Source of the DNA: Gordonia sediminis
GTDB taxonomy: Bacteria > Actinomycetota > Actinomycetes > Mycobacteriales > Mycobacteriaceae
Assembly (NCBI GenBank): GCA_004193205.1
Contig: RZUM01000001.1
Span: forward strand, 688,424 to 752,423
DNA: 64,000 bases
Direction of reading: 5' to 3'
A program made the translations under genes and the position numbers. This document shows, in pieces, positions 36,663 to 47,023 of the stretch. How positions within the stretch are numbered: the stretch's first letter is position 1; each line of letters begins with the position of its first letter. Under the pieces are notes generated by a model. It was not told the origin of the DNA, ran no database searches, and saw nothing but the letters and a program-made list of their open reading frames with translations.

Positions 36663-39600
36663 TCAGTCGGTCATGCTGATCTGTGTGATCTGCGCCTGAT
36701 ATCCGGCCGAGGTCTGCGGCAACGAGGTGATCCAGACCATCAGGTGACCGGTGGTCTCGGGGTCGTCGATGGTGAACGTCGTGGACGGCTGTGACACCGT
36801 GCCGTCGGCCACTTCGACCGTCTGCGCGAGCGACGACGGTGTGGCGTCGGGGGAGGTCCGGATCGACACGGCGAATCCGGGGGTGGGCGTCGTGATGGTC
36901 ACCGACTTCACCGACTTCTCGCCGCCGAGGTCGAACATGAGTCCGAGGCCGTCCTTGAGGCCGCCGAACTGCGCCGACCCGCGGTAGACGTCGGTGCTCC
37001 AGGCCGGGGTGGCCCCGTTGATGACGTTGGACAGGTTCGCGGCATTGTCGGGCGGTTGGCTCGAGAAGTCGACGAGGGTGACGCCGGTCAGCGCGATCGG
37101 CCCGGAGGCTGCAGGGGCGGGACCCTGGGCCGCCGACGGGGGAGCCGAAGTGGTGGTGATGATCGAGTCGATGTCGCCGGTGTCGCCGCTGGAACCGAAC
37201 AGGTTGGTGGCCCACACGATGACGGCGAACACCACGAACAGCGTGAACAATCCGGCACCGACCAGTAACGCCAGGTTGCGCCGACCGGTCTTGGCCCGCT
37301 CTTCGGCCGACCCCATCGCGATCGGCGGCTCATCGGTCTTCACCACCGGCAGCATGTCGGTGTTGAGGTCGATGACGGTGGCCTGGTCGAGCACGTGCTG
37401 CACGGTCCCGGCGGTGCGGATCCCGCGATGCCCGTCGAGGGCGCGGGCGGCGACGGCCGAGATCTCGAACGGGATGTCGGGTTTGGCCAGGCGCGGTTCG
37501 ATCGGCTGATCGTCGTCGCCGGGGTTCGCGATCGGGAGACCGCCGACGGGTTCGGTGGTGTCGTCGGTGGTGACCAGTGTGGAGCCGGTCGCACCGTCGA
37601 GCGGCCAGCGGGCCAGTAGCAGCGCGTAGAGCACCGCTCCCAGGCCGCGCACATCGGAGGACTTGTCGTCGCCGGCGAGGGTGCCGGGGAAGGCGAGCAC
37701 GGCGTTGCCGTCGGCACTGATGCGGATCCGGTCGGGATGGTCGATCGAGAGCGCACCGCCCGACCGATGGGTGATCTCGGCGGCCGCGGCGAGTGCGCGG
37801 ACCGCGCGGGCGGCGCCGATGGGGGAGGGTTCGCTGCGTGCGACGTCGGCCAGCGACGAGCCGGGCACCCATTCGGAGACCACGATGCCGCCCGACGAAC
37901 CGCGCACCACGTCGAGGACACGCGCGATACCCGACGACGACACCTGACCCAGCCGCAGAGTGCGGGACAGGACGGCCTGCGGGCCTTCGTCGGAGGCCTT
38001 GACCGACTCACCGCGCCCCAGCGGCGGGGCCAGCTGTTCGGCGTCGACGAAGGTCAGCGCCACCTCGCGGTCGAGGTTGGTGTCGAGTGCCCGCCAGAAC
38101 TGCAGGCCCCGAGTACCGCCGTGATGGTCGAGCAACCGGTACCGGCCGCCGGCCACCGCTGCGCCGGGCACCAGCCGCGGGCCGCGTGGCCGCGGCACGG
38201 GCGAGGGTGTGGGCGGGGTGCTGCGCGGAGCGTCGGGATGACCGCTGCCGGCCTGCGGGCCGCGAGGTGGCTCCCGGCGGGAGTCGACGGAGACCGAGCC
38301 GCCGTCGCTCATCGTGCGGTCGGGGATGACCTCGGTGTCCTGAGTGGGACCCATATCACTCTCACTCACGCGCCGAGCTCCTCTCCTGCGATATCGCATG
38401 TCGCCGGGTGGCTGAACCCGCAGCCCACCGTCGTAGGTGGGTGCGGCTCCCCCGGTATGAATCGAGTACGACTGCCATGTGGCTGTGCCCCGGTCGAACC
38501 GCCGGAGCACCTGTACTTGACCAGAATACGGGAGCGATTCGTCGGTCGGGATCCGCGGAAACTGAACCGTGATCGACGGTGCCGAATCTGTGACCGTGTC
38601 GGCGGGCGGGGCCAGGGCGGGAACGAAGCGACCGAGCATGCGGCGCAGCGTCATTGCGATCGAAACCACGTCGGGTACCTTCGCCGCGGCCAGGCCGGCG
38701 TAGGTGACGCAGAGCACCACCATGGCGGTCAGGAGAAGGTAGACCAGCGACCCGATCTTGCCGAATCCGGTTTGCAGATTGTGCAATCCGGACAACTCGG
38801 AAACGATCCACACCGCGGCGGCGACGCCGAGCGAGACCGCGATGGTCACCACGGTGGTCCGGGTGACGTCGACCAGCTTCGCATTGTGCAGCCGGGAACG
38901 CAGCAGGTAATGCCCGACGACGGCGCCGACGAGGTAGCCGAGCCCGTTGGACAGCGCGAGCCAGCGGACCACCAGCGCCGGATCGGAGAACAGCACCGGG
39001 CCGAGGTAGGACGACGCCACCTTCACCACGGTGATGCCGAGCACCATCACCGTCGGGGTCCACGCGTCCTGCCGTGCGTAGAACACGCGCAGCTGGACGA
39101 GCGTCATCGCGTAGGGGATCAGGGTGAACGCGCCCCACGCCAGCACCGAACCGAGCTGTGAGGCGGTGTGGGCGTCGAATTTGCCGAAGTCGAACACGGC
39201 AACGCCGATCGCCGGACCGAAGAAGGTCATGTAGGCGACCGTCGGGACCAACGCGACCATTGTCAGACGGGTCGCGAGCGACAGGTCGTCGATGACCGCC
39301 TTGTCGTCGTCGGCGGCCGCGTTGCGCGACAGCCGCGGCATGATCGCGGTGAGGATCGTGACGCCGAGCACGCCGTAGGGCAACTGCAGCAGCTGCCAGT
39401 GGGTGGCGTACACGCTGATGCCGGCGGCGCTCACCGACGCGGCGATGCGGTAGGTGATCACCAGACCGATCTGCAGGATCACGACGTAGGTCACGATCGC
39501 GAGCGCCATGTTGCCGAATCGGCGCAGCCGGGCGTCGATACCCCACTGCAGGCGCAGGTGCACGCCCGCCCGCTTGAGCCAGGGGACCAGGATCGACGCC

Positions 39601-40358
39601 TGCACGACGACACCCAGCGTGGTGCCGATGCCGAGCACCAGCAGCTGCGGGTCGGTCATCCGGACCGGATTGAGGCTGATCTCACCCGGCATCGCGGCGT
39701 AGAGCAGCAATGTGCCGATCTGCACGATGTTGTTGAGCACCGGCGCCCACGCACCGGGTTTGAAGAACCCCTTCATGTTCAGGATCGCCATGAACAGGGC
39801 CGACAGCCCGTAGAACAGGATCTCGGGGAGCAGCAGGTAGGCCAGTGCCGTGGTCAGGTCGCGGTTGACGTCACCGTTGCCGACGTTGAGGAAGGTGAGC
39901 AGCGGCGCGGCGATGAGGGCGATGATCGTCGCGGTGCCGAGCATCGCCACCGTCAGGGTGAAGATGCGGTTGATGAACGCGCGCCCGCCGTCGTCGTCCT
40001 CGGCCTCGGCGCGGACCAGCACCGGGATCACGATCGCGGTGAGCACGGCACCGAGGACGACCTCGGCGATCATGTTCGGGAGCACGTAGGCGGCCTGGAA
40101 AGCCGACGCGATCGCCGGTCCGAGCATCGCCAGCACCAGCACGGTGCGGATGAACCCGGTGATCCGGCTGGTCAGCGTCGCCACCGCGATCGAACCACTG
40201 GTGCGCAGGATGCTGCGGTCGGAGTCGCGGGCCAGACCGGTCGACGACCCGCCGTCGGCGTCGGTCAGGGTGTCGCCGCGTTGTTGTGCGCGCACCTCGG
40301 CCGGCGAAATCCGGCGCGGCGCGGCGCGGCGCGGTTCGCGTGGTCGGTTACTGCTCAT
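36663..40358 (-). CDS. mviN: MurJ/MviN lipid II flippase fused to a pseudokinase
   Basis: A 1231-residue fusion. Residues about 50-580 are a MOP-family MurJ domain with about 14 TM segments (starting SGSIAVATLTSRITGFIRTVL), which flips lipid II across the membrane. A Ser/Thr-kinase-like domain starts near 739 (GRYRLLDHH); it lacks the ATP-binding Lys (REVALTF), a proper HRD and a DFG, so it is a pseudokinase. A further TM lies near 1028-1050, followed by an extracytoplasmic beta-rich domain. In M. tuberculosis the phosphorylated pseudokinase recruits FhaA to control peptidoglycan synthesis. The start overlaps the DUF6049 gene stop (ATGA). Confidence 0.95.
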   Translation of the reverse strand: MSSNRPREPRRAAPRRISPAEVRAQQRGDTLTDADGGSSTGLARDSDRSILRTSGSIAVATLTSRITGFIRTVLVLAMLGPAIASAFQAAYVLPNMIAEVVLGAVLTAIVIPVLVRAEAEDDDGGRAFINRIFTLTVAMLGTATIIALIAAPLLTFLNVGNGDVNRDLTTALAYLLLPEILFYGLSALFMAILNMKGFFKPGAWAPVLNNIVQIGTLLLYAAMPGEISLNPVRMTDPQLLVLGIGTTLGVVVQASILVPWLKRAGVHLRLQWGIDARLRRFGNMALAIVTYVVILQIGLVITYRIAASVSAAGISVYATHWQLLQLPYGVLGVTILTAIMPRLSRNAAADDDKAVIDDLSLATRLTMVALVPTVAYMTFFGPAIGVAVFDFGKFDAHTASQLGSVLAWGAFTLIPYAMTLVQLRVFYARQDAWTPTVMVLGITVVKVASSYLGPVLFSDPALVVRWLALSNGLGYLVGAVVGHYLLRSRLHNAKLVDVTRTTVVTIAVSLGVAAAVWIVSELSGLHNLQTGFGKIGSLVYLLLTAMVVLCVTYAGLAAAKVPDVVSIAMTLRRMLGRFVPALAPPADTVTDSAPSITVQFPRIPTDESLPYSGQVQVLRRFDRGTATWQSYSIHTGGAAPTYDGGLRVQPPGDMRYRRRGARRVSESDMGPTQDTEVIPDRTMSDGGSVSVDSRREPPRGPQAGSGHPDAPRSTPPTPSPVPRPRGPRLVPGAAVAGGRYRLLDHHGGTRGLQFWRALDTNLDREVALTFVDAEQLAPPLGRGESVKASDEGPQAVLSRTLRLGQVSSSGIARVLDVVRGSSGGIVVSEWVPGSSLADVARSEPSPIGAARAVRALAAAAEITHRSGGALSIDHPDRIRISADGNAVLAFPGTLAGDDKSSDVRGLGAVLYALLLARWPLDGATGSTLVTTDDTTEPVGGLPIANPGDDDQPIEPRLAKPDIPFEISAVAARALDGHRGIRTAGTVQHVLDQATVIDLNTDMLPVVKTDEPPIAMGSAEERAKTGRRNLALLVGAGLFTLFVVFAVIVWATNLFGSSGDTGDIDSIITTTSAPPSAAQGPAPAASGPIALTGVTLVDFSSQPPDNAANLSNVINGATPAWSTDVYRGSAQFGGLKDGLGLMFDLGGEKSVKSVTITTPTPGFAVSIRTSPDATPSSLAQTVEVADGTVSQPSTTFTIDDPETTGHLMVWITSLPQTSAGYQAQITQISMTD

Positions 40359-43099
40359 GTCCTGTCTCGGTCGCCGCCGTCGGTGGCCGGGCGCGGCGGG
40401 TGGTCGGGCGCCGGTGGCGCGGTGTCGTGATGTTCGCCGTGCATCTCCTGATGCAGGGTACGGCGGCGTTGCTGGTAGGTGGCCCCGGCCAGCAGCCGGT
40501 CGTGTTCGTCAGGATCGGGCCGATCCACGTCGGCGGGGTCGGGCTGACCACGGAAACGATGCCAGAGACGGCGCGCGGTGAGCAGCACCAGTACCACCGC
40601 CGCCGCGATGGTGACCCAGAACAACGACTTGCCGTAGGCATTCGAGTGCACCGACAGCCGAACCGGCGAACCGAGGGGGACACCGCTGGAACTGGTCAAC
40701 CCGAGCGTCACGGTCATCGCCTCGGACGTGCCGGCGCGAGTGGGCAGCTGGATCTGCCTCGTACCGCGTGCCGGGATCTCGAAGACACCGATATCGCCGA
40801 CGTCGAGATCGTGGGGAGCGGTCGCGTACACCCGCACCCGGATCGGCAGGGACAGGTCGTTGCGGACGACAAGTAGCAGCGGGCTGCGTTCGGAGGCGAG
40901 CGTGTAGCGCCCACCCGGGTCGAGCAGCGTGACCGCGTCGGTCATCCGTTGCAGGGTCGATCCGACGGTCGCGATCCGGCCGGCCAGCTGCCCCTCGAGA
41001 TCGGCGCGCACGGCCGCCGACGATTCGTCCGGGGTCCGGATGGCCCGCAGCAGATCCTCCCGCAGCGGCGCGACATAGCGCTCGGGCGTGGCGGCCACGT
41101 CGGCGGCCTGCACGAGCGAGGCCTGCAGCTGGTAGGACAGGTCGGCCCGCTCACCGATCGTGGTGGCGACCGGATCGCTCACCGACTGCGCGAGCTCGGG
41201 CAGCGGTGCCACGTCGGGCGGTGCCACGAGACGCGCGGGTTCGGCGGCTCCGCGCAGGCGTGTCACCAGGTCACCGAGCGGGGCGGGGTCCGCGACTCCC
41301 GATTCGAGCAGCAGGGTGGCGGTTTCGAACAGCGCGTTCGTGTCGTCGACGGACGGCGCCCAGTAGGTCGGAGGCACGATGAAGGCGCTGCGGCCCGCGG
41401 TGGGCAGTGGTGCAGGCGAGGACCCGGCCGTAGCCGGTGCGGGTGCGGCGATCGCCGGGTAGGCGAGGGAGGCGACCGCCGCCTGCCGGCGGGCCAGTGC
41501 GGACTCGTCGTCGAGGGTGACCTGCTGATCGGGTGGTGTCAGCGGGGGCGTCGTCGGCGTCTCGCCCAGCGCCGCCAGCGACGCGGTGATCGGCATCTCG
41601 GTGGTCTGCACCCCCAGAGCCCCGATGCGGTAGTCGCCACCGGCGACGGTCCGGGCGGCGGCGACGCTGCTCGTCGAGGTGACCGCGGTGCCGACGGCGG
41701 CAGCGGTGAGGACTCCGGCGCCGGTGTCGTCGACGGCGCCCAATGCCGGCACGGCGATGTCGCGGACGCTGTGCACACCGAGGATCGCGTCCACGATGTC
41801 GGCAGGTGCGGCCAGGGCGGCGGTGGTGAGGCCGACATTGTCGATACGGGCCAGCGACGTCAGATCCGCCTGGGCGAAGGGCAGCGCGACGACGCACAGT
41901 TGCGCGGCCAGTTCGCGCAGCTCGGTCAGCCACTGCAGGGCCGCGGGCTGGCCGGTGCCCGGTGTGGTCGCGGATGTCGGATCGAACGGGTTCGAGGCCA
42001 CCTCGTATCCCAGGGACATCGCGCGCACCGTCACCAGGAGGTCGGGGTCGATGGCCAGGCACATGCTCTGCTGCAGGCGGGACGGTTGGCGGGCCGGGGA
42101 GGACGCAGCGGACTCGTCGGCGGAATCGCTGGACGAGGTCGAGGTGGCGGCCGAATCCGAGCCGGACGGCGGCGACGGCGCTCCTCCGGTGGGCGTTGTC
42201 ACGGGTGGGGTGGTCGATGGCGACGCATCGTCGGCGGTGGTGTCGCCGACGACGGACCGGACGGCCGCGAGCAATGTGTTCAGCCGTCCCCCCGCCGCGA
42301 GGGATTGGGCGAGGTCGTCGCCGACGAGCCGGATGGGCTCGGTGTTGCCGCCGAGGACGCCGGGCGCGAGCTGCGGTGGTGCGGCCAGCGGCCACAGCAG
42401 CGTGAGGGCCGCGGGACTGGACAGGTTGGCCGAGACCGACCCATCCGGGCCGAGGCGGGTGTTACCGGCCGCGCCGCCATCGGTGCTCGGGCTGACGTAG
42501 TCACCGGCCCGGTCCCGGTCCGGCGGCAGCGACAACACCGGGAGCAGGGTGCGCGACTCCGCGAGTTTGGCGAGGTTGCCGTAGTCGGGCAGGCCGTTGA
42601 TGTTGACCTGCATCGGGTACACGCCGGTGCGCTGGATGTCGAGGCCACCGGTCCCCGACAGCGGGGCGGTGACACGGAACGGTGCCGATTGTCCGGGGGA
42701 GAGGTCGGCGGCGAACTCCTGAAACGGGGTCGCCGCGCTGACCGGCTCGGGCAGAACCGTCAGGCTGCTGCGCAGCTCGTCGGCGTCGCTGACCGCGTCG
42801 CCGCGTTCGAGTCGGATGGTGAGATCGTGCAGCATCCGGTCGCCGACGTTGTGGACCTCGCCCGTCACCGTCACTTCCGCGGCGCCGCCGCTGGTGACCA
42901 CCGACGGGGTCAGTGACTCGATGGTCATGCTGAGGAAGTGGTCGGGGACCGATCCGTCCGAGGAACCCACGGCGTCTGGAGCCGCGGCGGCGGGGGTCGC
43001 GATGAGCAGGCAGATGAGCAGCGTGGCCAGCAGCGCCGCGCAGGTCCGGGCGGATCTTTTCACGCACGTCAGGGGTCGGTCCGCCCGACCGTCACGCAT
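40355..43099 (-). CDS. DUF6049 secreted/membrane-anchored envelope protein (Rv3909-like)
   Basis: A 914-residue protein with an N-terminal signal peptide (hydrophobic about 16-38, cleavage near [10 protein letters not shown]), a long extracytoplasmic region with beta-sandwich-like start ([20 protein letters not shown]) and a C-terminal TM near 827-846 with a basic cytoplasmic tail. The function is unknown; its fixed place between the Nudix gene and MviN suggests a role in peptidoglycan export or assembly. I chose the ATG at 43099, which overlaps the Nudix gene end by 8 bases. Confidence 0.85.
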   Translation of the reverse strand: MRDGRADRPLTCVKRSARTCAALLATLLICLLIATPAAAAPDAVGSSDGSVPDHFLSMTIESLTPSVVTSGGAAEVTVTGEVHNVGDRMLHDLTIRLERGDAVSDADELRSSLTVLPEPVSAATPFQEFAADLSPGQSAPFRVTAPLSGTGGLDIQRTGVYPMQVNINGLPDYGNLAKLAESRTLLPVLSLPPDRDRAGDYVSPSTDGGAAGNTRLGPDGSVSANLSSPAALTLLWPLAAPPQLAPGVLGGNTEPIRLVGDDLAQSLAAGGRLNTLLAAVRSVVGDTTADDASPSTTPPVTTPTGGAPSPPSGSDSAATSTSSSDSADESAASSPARQPSRLQQSMCLAIDPDLLVTVRAMSLGYEVASNPFDPTSATTPGTGQPAALQWLTELRELAAQLCVVALPFAQADLTSLARIDNVGLTTAALAAPADIVDAILGVHSVRDIAVPALGAVDDTGAGVLTAAAVGTAVTSTSSVAAARTVAGGDYRIGALGVQTTEMPITASLAALGETPTTPPLTPPDQQVTLDDESALARRQAAVASLAYPAIAAPAPATAGSSPAPLPTAGRSAFIVPPTYWAPSVDDTNALFETATLLLESGVADPAPLGDLVTRLRGAAEPARLVAPPDVAPLPELAQSVSDPVATTIGERADLSYQLQASLVQAADVAATPERYVAPLREDLLRAIRTPDESSAAVRADLEGQLAGRIATVGSTLQRMTDAVTLLDPGGRYTLASERSPLLLVVRNDLSLPIRVRVYATAPHDLDVGDIGVFEIPARGTRQIQLPTRAGTSEAMTVTLGLTSSSGVPLGSPVRLSVHSNAYGKSLFWVTIAAAVVLVLLTARRLWHRFRGQPDPADVDRPDPDEHDRLLAGATYQQRRRTLHQEMHGEHHDTAPPAPDHPPRPATDGGDRDRT

Positions 43100-44264
43100 C
43101 GCCGCCCGAGGAGCGCCGGGGACGGCGCCGACGCCGACGGGACCGCGCGGGTGCGGGCGGTTCGTTGCGGCGCTGGTTGCGGGCGGCTGCGGCTCTCTCA
43201 TAGGCGTTCGGTTCGGTGCGAATGCTCTCGGCCTCGGATCGGGCCAGGCGGTGCGGGTCGGCGGCGAGATCGGCGATGACGCCGCGGGCCATCCGGGCCA
43301 GTCGCCGCTCGTCAGAGTACGTGAGCTTGCGGGGAAGCTCCTGTAGCGGCACCCAGGCGACCTCGCTGACCTCGTAGTCCTCATCCGACAGCTCGCCACC
43401 GACGCTGCGCAGCAGATAGTGGTGCACTGTCTTGTGGATGCGGCGGCCCTCGCTGACGAACCAATAGTCGATCTTGCCGAGCGGTGCCACCACGGTGCCG
43501 TGAATGCCGGTTTCCTCGGCGACCTCACGGATCGCGGTCTGCTCGGCGGTCTCGCCGGTCTCGATGTGGCCCTTGGGCAGCGACCACATCATCCGGCCGC
43601 GTCGATCCATCCGGCCGATGAGGGCGGCGACGAGTTCGTCGAGAGGCAGCTCGAGATCGGAGATGACCAACCCACCGGCCGACGTCTCGCGGACCGTACG
43701 CAGACGCTCCTGCGGCCGCTCGGGGCGGTTGGCACCGCGACGGCCCTTCTTGGCCTTGGTTGTCGCCACGGTCTCGGTGCTCACCGTTTGGGTCAGGCCG
43801 GTCTTGGTGATCTTCGCGGTCACGGAGACGAGATCGGAGGGTTTGGGTCCAGAGACCCGGGTGTGCGTCGGCTGCGGCTCGTCCTCGACGATGGCGACGT
43901 GCTCGGGATCGACGCGTTTCGGGCGGGGCCCGGGTTTCGGGACATCCCGACGTTCGGGTGGCGGGTGCGGATCGCTGTCGGAGCCGAGCCGCGCAGCCGA
44001 GGCACCCGACTGGGCAGGGTTCGGCGGCATCCGGCCACGGCGGCGTCGCCCACGGCGTCCGCGTCGCGCGGGCGCGGCGGACTCCTCGGGCGTCGGAGCG
44101 CTCGTGGCGGCGCGATGTGCGCCGTTGCGGGCGAGATCCGCGGGGGTGATCCGGTGCTTCTCGGCGGGGTCCGGCGAGGCGCGGGTCACCTCCGACGGGC
44201 CACATCCACCGGCCGCGACGTCGGGAGAGACGTCATTGGGGTCGGTGGACGGATCGGCGGACAC
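43092..44264 (-). CDS. Nudix hydrolase (MutT4-like) with long disordered arms
   Basis: A 390-residue protein. The Nudix box [20 protein letters not shown] is at about residues 230-249, inside a domain of about 195-335. Nudix enzymes hydrolyse nucleoside diphosphates linked to another group; the Rv3908 relative is called MutT4. The N-terminal 190 residues and C-terminal 45 are disordered and rich in Arg, Pro and Ala, longer than usual. It heads the operon Nudix-DUF6049-mviN and is divergent from cca. Confidence 0.88.
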   Translation of the reverse strand: MSADPSTDPNDVSPDVAAGGCGPSEVTRASPDPAEKHRITPADLARNGAHRAATSAPTPEESAAPARRGRRGRRRRGRMPPNPAQSGASAARLGSDSDPHPPPERRDVPKPGPRPKRVDPEHVAIVEDEPQPTHTRVSGPKPSDLVSVTAKITKTGLTQTVSTETVATTKAKKGRRGANRPERPQERLRTVRETSAGGLVISDLELPLDELVAALIGRMDRRGRMMWSLPKGHIETGETAEQTAIREVAEETGIHGTVVAPLGKIDYWFVSEGRRIHKTVHHYLLRSVGGELSDEDYEVSEVAWVPLQELPRKLTYSDERRLARMARGVIADLAADPHRLARSEAESIRTEPNAYERAAAARNQRRNEPPAPARSRRRRRRPRRSSGGDA

Positions 44265-44410
44265 GTTCTCGATGCTAGCCGTTGGTCACCTGCCGTTTGC
44301 CTTGATGGGCCGTGGGGCTGTGCATAGGTATCGTGCGCCGACGCCGTCTCGGGGGTCCACGGGTGCAGGAATTGTCGTCGTGACCGACCACAACGGTAGG
44401 CTGACATGCC

Positions 44411-45847
44411 GTGACCGACCCCGACCGCCGCACGCGCCTGATGGCATCGGCGGCCAAGGCACTGCGCGATCTGTCCGACGTCCTCGTCCCTCTCGGCGAG
44501 TTGTTCGACGACGCGGGCCACGAGTTGTACCTGGTCGGAGGGTCGGTGCGGGACGCGGTCCTCGGTCGGCTGTCCGGCGATCTGGACTTCACCACCGACG
44601 CGCGTCCCGAACGGGTGGCGGCGCTGCTGACCGACTGGGCTGACGCGCTGTGGGACACAGGTATCGACTTCGGCACGATCAGCGCGCGCAAGGGCGAGCA
44701 CATCGTGGAGATCACCACGTTCCGCTCCGACTCCTATGACCGCGTCGGACGCAACCCGGAGGTCGTCTACGGCCACTCGCTGGACGACGACCTGGTCCGA
44801 CGCGATTTCACCATCAACGCGATGGCGGTGCGGATCGGGCGCGACGGTCCCGCGGAGTTCTGCGACCCCATCGACGGGATGACCGCGTTGCTCGCCGGCG
44901 TCATCGACACGCCGGCCGCGCCGCAGGAGTCGTTCCACGACGACCCGCTGCGCATGCTGCGGGCGGTGCGATTCGTCTCCCAGCTCGGATTTCGGGTCGC
45001 GCCCCGGGTGTTCGACGCGATCAGTGAGATGTCCGAGCAGATCGACCGCATCACCGCCGAGCGGATCCGTGTCGAGCTGGACAAGACAGTGCTCGGCGAG
45101 TATCCGGTCGAGGCCGTCGAGCTCATGGTGGAATCGGGATTGGCCGAGCGGGTCATTCCTGAGGTGCCCGGGATGAAGCTGACCATCGACGAACACCATC
45201 AGCACAAGGACGTCTATCAGCATTCGTTGACGGTGCTGCAGCAGGCGATGGACCTCGAGGAGTCCGACCCGGATCTGGTGCTGCGGTGGGCCGCGCTGCT
45301 GCACGACATCGGCAAACCCGCGACCCGCCGTCACGAAACCGGCGGCGGCGTGAGTTTCCACCACCACGAGGTGGTCGGCGCGAAGCTGGTCCGCAAGCGG
45401 ATGCGCGCCCTGAAATATCCCAAGGCGGTTGTCGACGACGTGTCGCAGCTGGTGTTCCTGCATCTGCGATTCCACGGCTACGGCGACGGACAGTGGACGG
45501 ATTCGGCGGTCCGGCGCTATGTGACGGATGCCGGTCCGTTGCTGGATCGGCTCCATAAACTCGTCCGCGCCGACTGCACCACCCGCAACCGGCGGCGGGC
45601 CCGGCGGCTGCAGGAGAACTACGACCACCTCGAACAGCGCATCACCGAGTTGCAGGCCGCCGAGGATCTCAACCGGGTACGGCCGGACCTCGACGGCAAC
45701 GCCATCATGGCGATGCTGGGCATCCCGGCCGGACCGGTCGTCGGGGAGGCGTGGCGGTATCTGAAAGAGCTGCGCCTGGACCGCGGGCCATTGTCGCCGG
45801 AGGAGGCCGAGGAGGCCCTGCGCGAATGGTGGGCTCAGCGCGGCTGA
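44411..45847 (+). CDS. cca: CCA tRNA nucleotidyltransferase (HD-containing)
   Basis: A 478-residue class II CCA-adding enzyme (PcnA/Rv3907c-like). The nucleotidyltransferase core starts with LVGGSVRDAVLGRLSGDLDF (about 41-60), then the RRDFTINAMA helix, RNA-binding regions, and an HD phosphohydrolase domain with LLHDIGKP (about 296-303). It adds or repairs the 3' CCA of tRNAs; the tRNA genes here encode none. GTG start at 44411, divergent from the Nudix gene. Confidence 0.93.
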   Translation: MTDPDRRTRLMASAAKALRDLSDVLVPLGELFDDAGHELYLVGGSVRDAVLGRLSGDLDFTTDARPERVAALLTDWADALWDTGIDFGTISARKGEHIVEITTFRSDSYDRVGRNPEVVYGHSLDDDLVRRDFTINAMAVRIGRDGPAEFCDPIDGMTALLAGVIDTPAAPQESFHDDPLRMLRAVRFVSQLGFRVAPRVFDAISEMSEQIDRITAERIRVELDKTVLGEYPVEAVELMVESGLAERVIPEVPGMKLTIDEHHQHKDVYQHSLTVLQQAMDLEESDPDLVLRWAALLHDIGKPATRRHETGGGVSFHHHEVVGAKLVRKRMRALKYPKAVVDDVSQLVFLHLRFHGYGDGQWTDSAVRRYVTDAGPLLDRLHKLVRADCTTRNRRRARRLQENYDHLEQRITELQAAEDLNRVRPDLDGNAIMAMLGIPAGPVVGEAWRYLKELRLDRGPLSPEEAEEALREWWAQRG

Positions 45848-46108
45848 GTGGTGCACCTGGCGATTTCTCGTCGAATCGCAATTCGTGGAAAGCGTTGGAC
45901 AACTTTTCTGACTATCGCACGAACGGTCGATACCCGGTCAGCAATTGTCTCCGTAAACTCAGAGTTCTACAACCTGGTTCAGATGAGTCTTTCACAAACG
46001 CTCTCTCGAACATTTCCAACCAGCCGTATGTGGATCTAATTCTGCGCGTCATTTATGTGCCCCAATTCGCAGATCGAAAGAGAGATCAAAGCGAGAAAAG
46101 GCATTGAT
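45848..46108. other. AT-richer intergenic region
   Basis: No convincing gene is seen. Base composition is visibly AT-richer than its surroundings, for example around 45895-46080, which with the unusual genes that follow suggests acquired DNA or a strong promoter region. I cannot assign promoter boxes. Confidence 0.3.
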
Positions 46109-46351
46109 ATGTCCCATTGTCTGGCAAAGGAGCCGATCGTGGTGATTTCACAAACACAACCCGCCTCCCATGGAGTTGTTCCGTTGCACGATGTGGCCAC
46201 CTATGCACTGGTCACCGTGGGCGCAATCGGAGTCGTCAGCTCGGTGGCGTGGGACATTTTGCGTTTCGCCTTCACCGGGAATCTCTACCCGTCCACGGTG
46301 CATCTCGCCGGCACCAGCCCGTTTTCGATTGTGGCGTGGCTGTTCTCATGA
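46109..46351 (+). CDS. Small putative membrane protein
   Basis: An 80-residue protein I do not recognise. One hydrophobic segment at about 29-47 (YALVTVGAIGVVSSVAWDIL) predicts a TM helix. It starts at ATG 46109 and overlaps the next gene by four bases (ATGA), so the two are translationally coupled. It probably works with the following single-pass protein. Confidence 0.5.
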   Translation: MSHCLAKEPIVVISQTQPASHGVVPLHDVATYALVTVGAIGVVSSVAWDILRFAFTGNLYPSTVHLAGTSPFSIVAWLFS

Positions 46352-46980
46352 CTGTCGAGCAGCCGCCGGAGTCTGAGTCGCCACCATGGACACCCCTTCC
46401 ATCTGTACCGCGTGATCTGACGAAGGACCGCGGGCAGAACAAGGTGGTCCTCGGGATCGCCGTGGGCATCGGTGGGGTGATCGCCGTGGTCCTGACGACC
46501 ATCCTCGTATGGTGGGCCTTGGTCTACTACCAGTCACAGAGGCTGGCGGACGATCTGTTGAGCAGCCTCGACGACACGTCGTCGACCTCCCTGGACATCA
46601 AGACCGGAACGTGGAAGTCAACGTCACCTGTCCAATACGGCGATAGTGGTACCGGTTCGCTCGAAGTTCTCGTGCAGAGGTTCGATGTCGATAGTGGTCA
46701 TGATGGTGGTGTCGACTTCGATGCCACGTTCCGATGGATCAACCCGGGTGGTGGTATCTGCACACAACGCACCACCAAGTCGTCCATCGAGGGGTGGAGC
46801 GACACCTTGACGTTCAATCTGGTGTTCGACAACGACTGTTATCACCCGGGAGCCGGTGAAACATGGGAGGCGACCGTCGACTACCTGGAGACGATGACCG
46901 TGGAGCGCACCGCAAAGAACTACGACGACGGATACGAGGTGGAAACCACGGTCGAGTTGACCCGCCAAGGCACATCGTGA
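46348..46980 (+). CDS. Single-pass membrane protein of unknown function
   Basis: A 210-residue protein with a cytoplasmic Pro-rich N terminus, one TM at about 33-58 (VVLGIAVGIGGVIAVVLTTILVWWAL with the first residues just before) and an extracytoplasmic domain of about 150 residues with two cysteines (near 135 and 158) that could pair. It resembles the general build of small secreted-domain proteins of actinobacteria, but I cannot name the family. It is coupled to the preceding small membrane protein. Confidence 0.6.
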   Translation: MTVEQPPESESPPWTPLPSVPRDLTKDRGQNKVVLGIAVGIGGVIAVVLTTILVWWALVYYQSQRLADDLLSSLDDTSSTSLDIKTGTWKSTSPVQYGDSGTGSLEVLVQRFDVDSGHDGGVDFDATFRWINPGGGICTQRTTKSSIEGWSDTLTFNLVFDNDCYHPGAGETWEATVDYLETMTVERTAKNYDDGYEVETTVELTRQGTS

Positions 46981-47023
46981 CGCGGATCAATCCGCGTCCT
47001 CCGGGTCTTCCGGGTCTTCCGTG

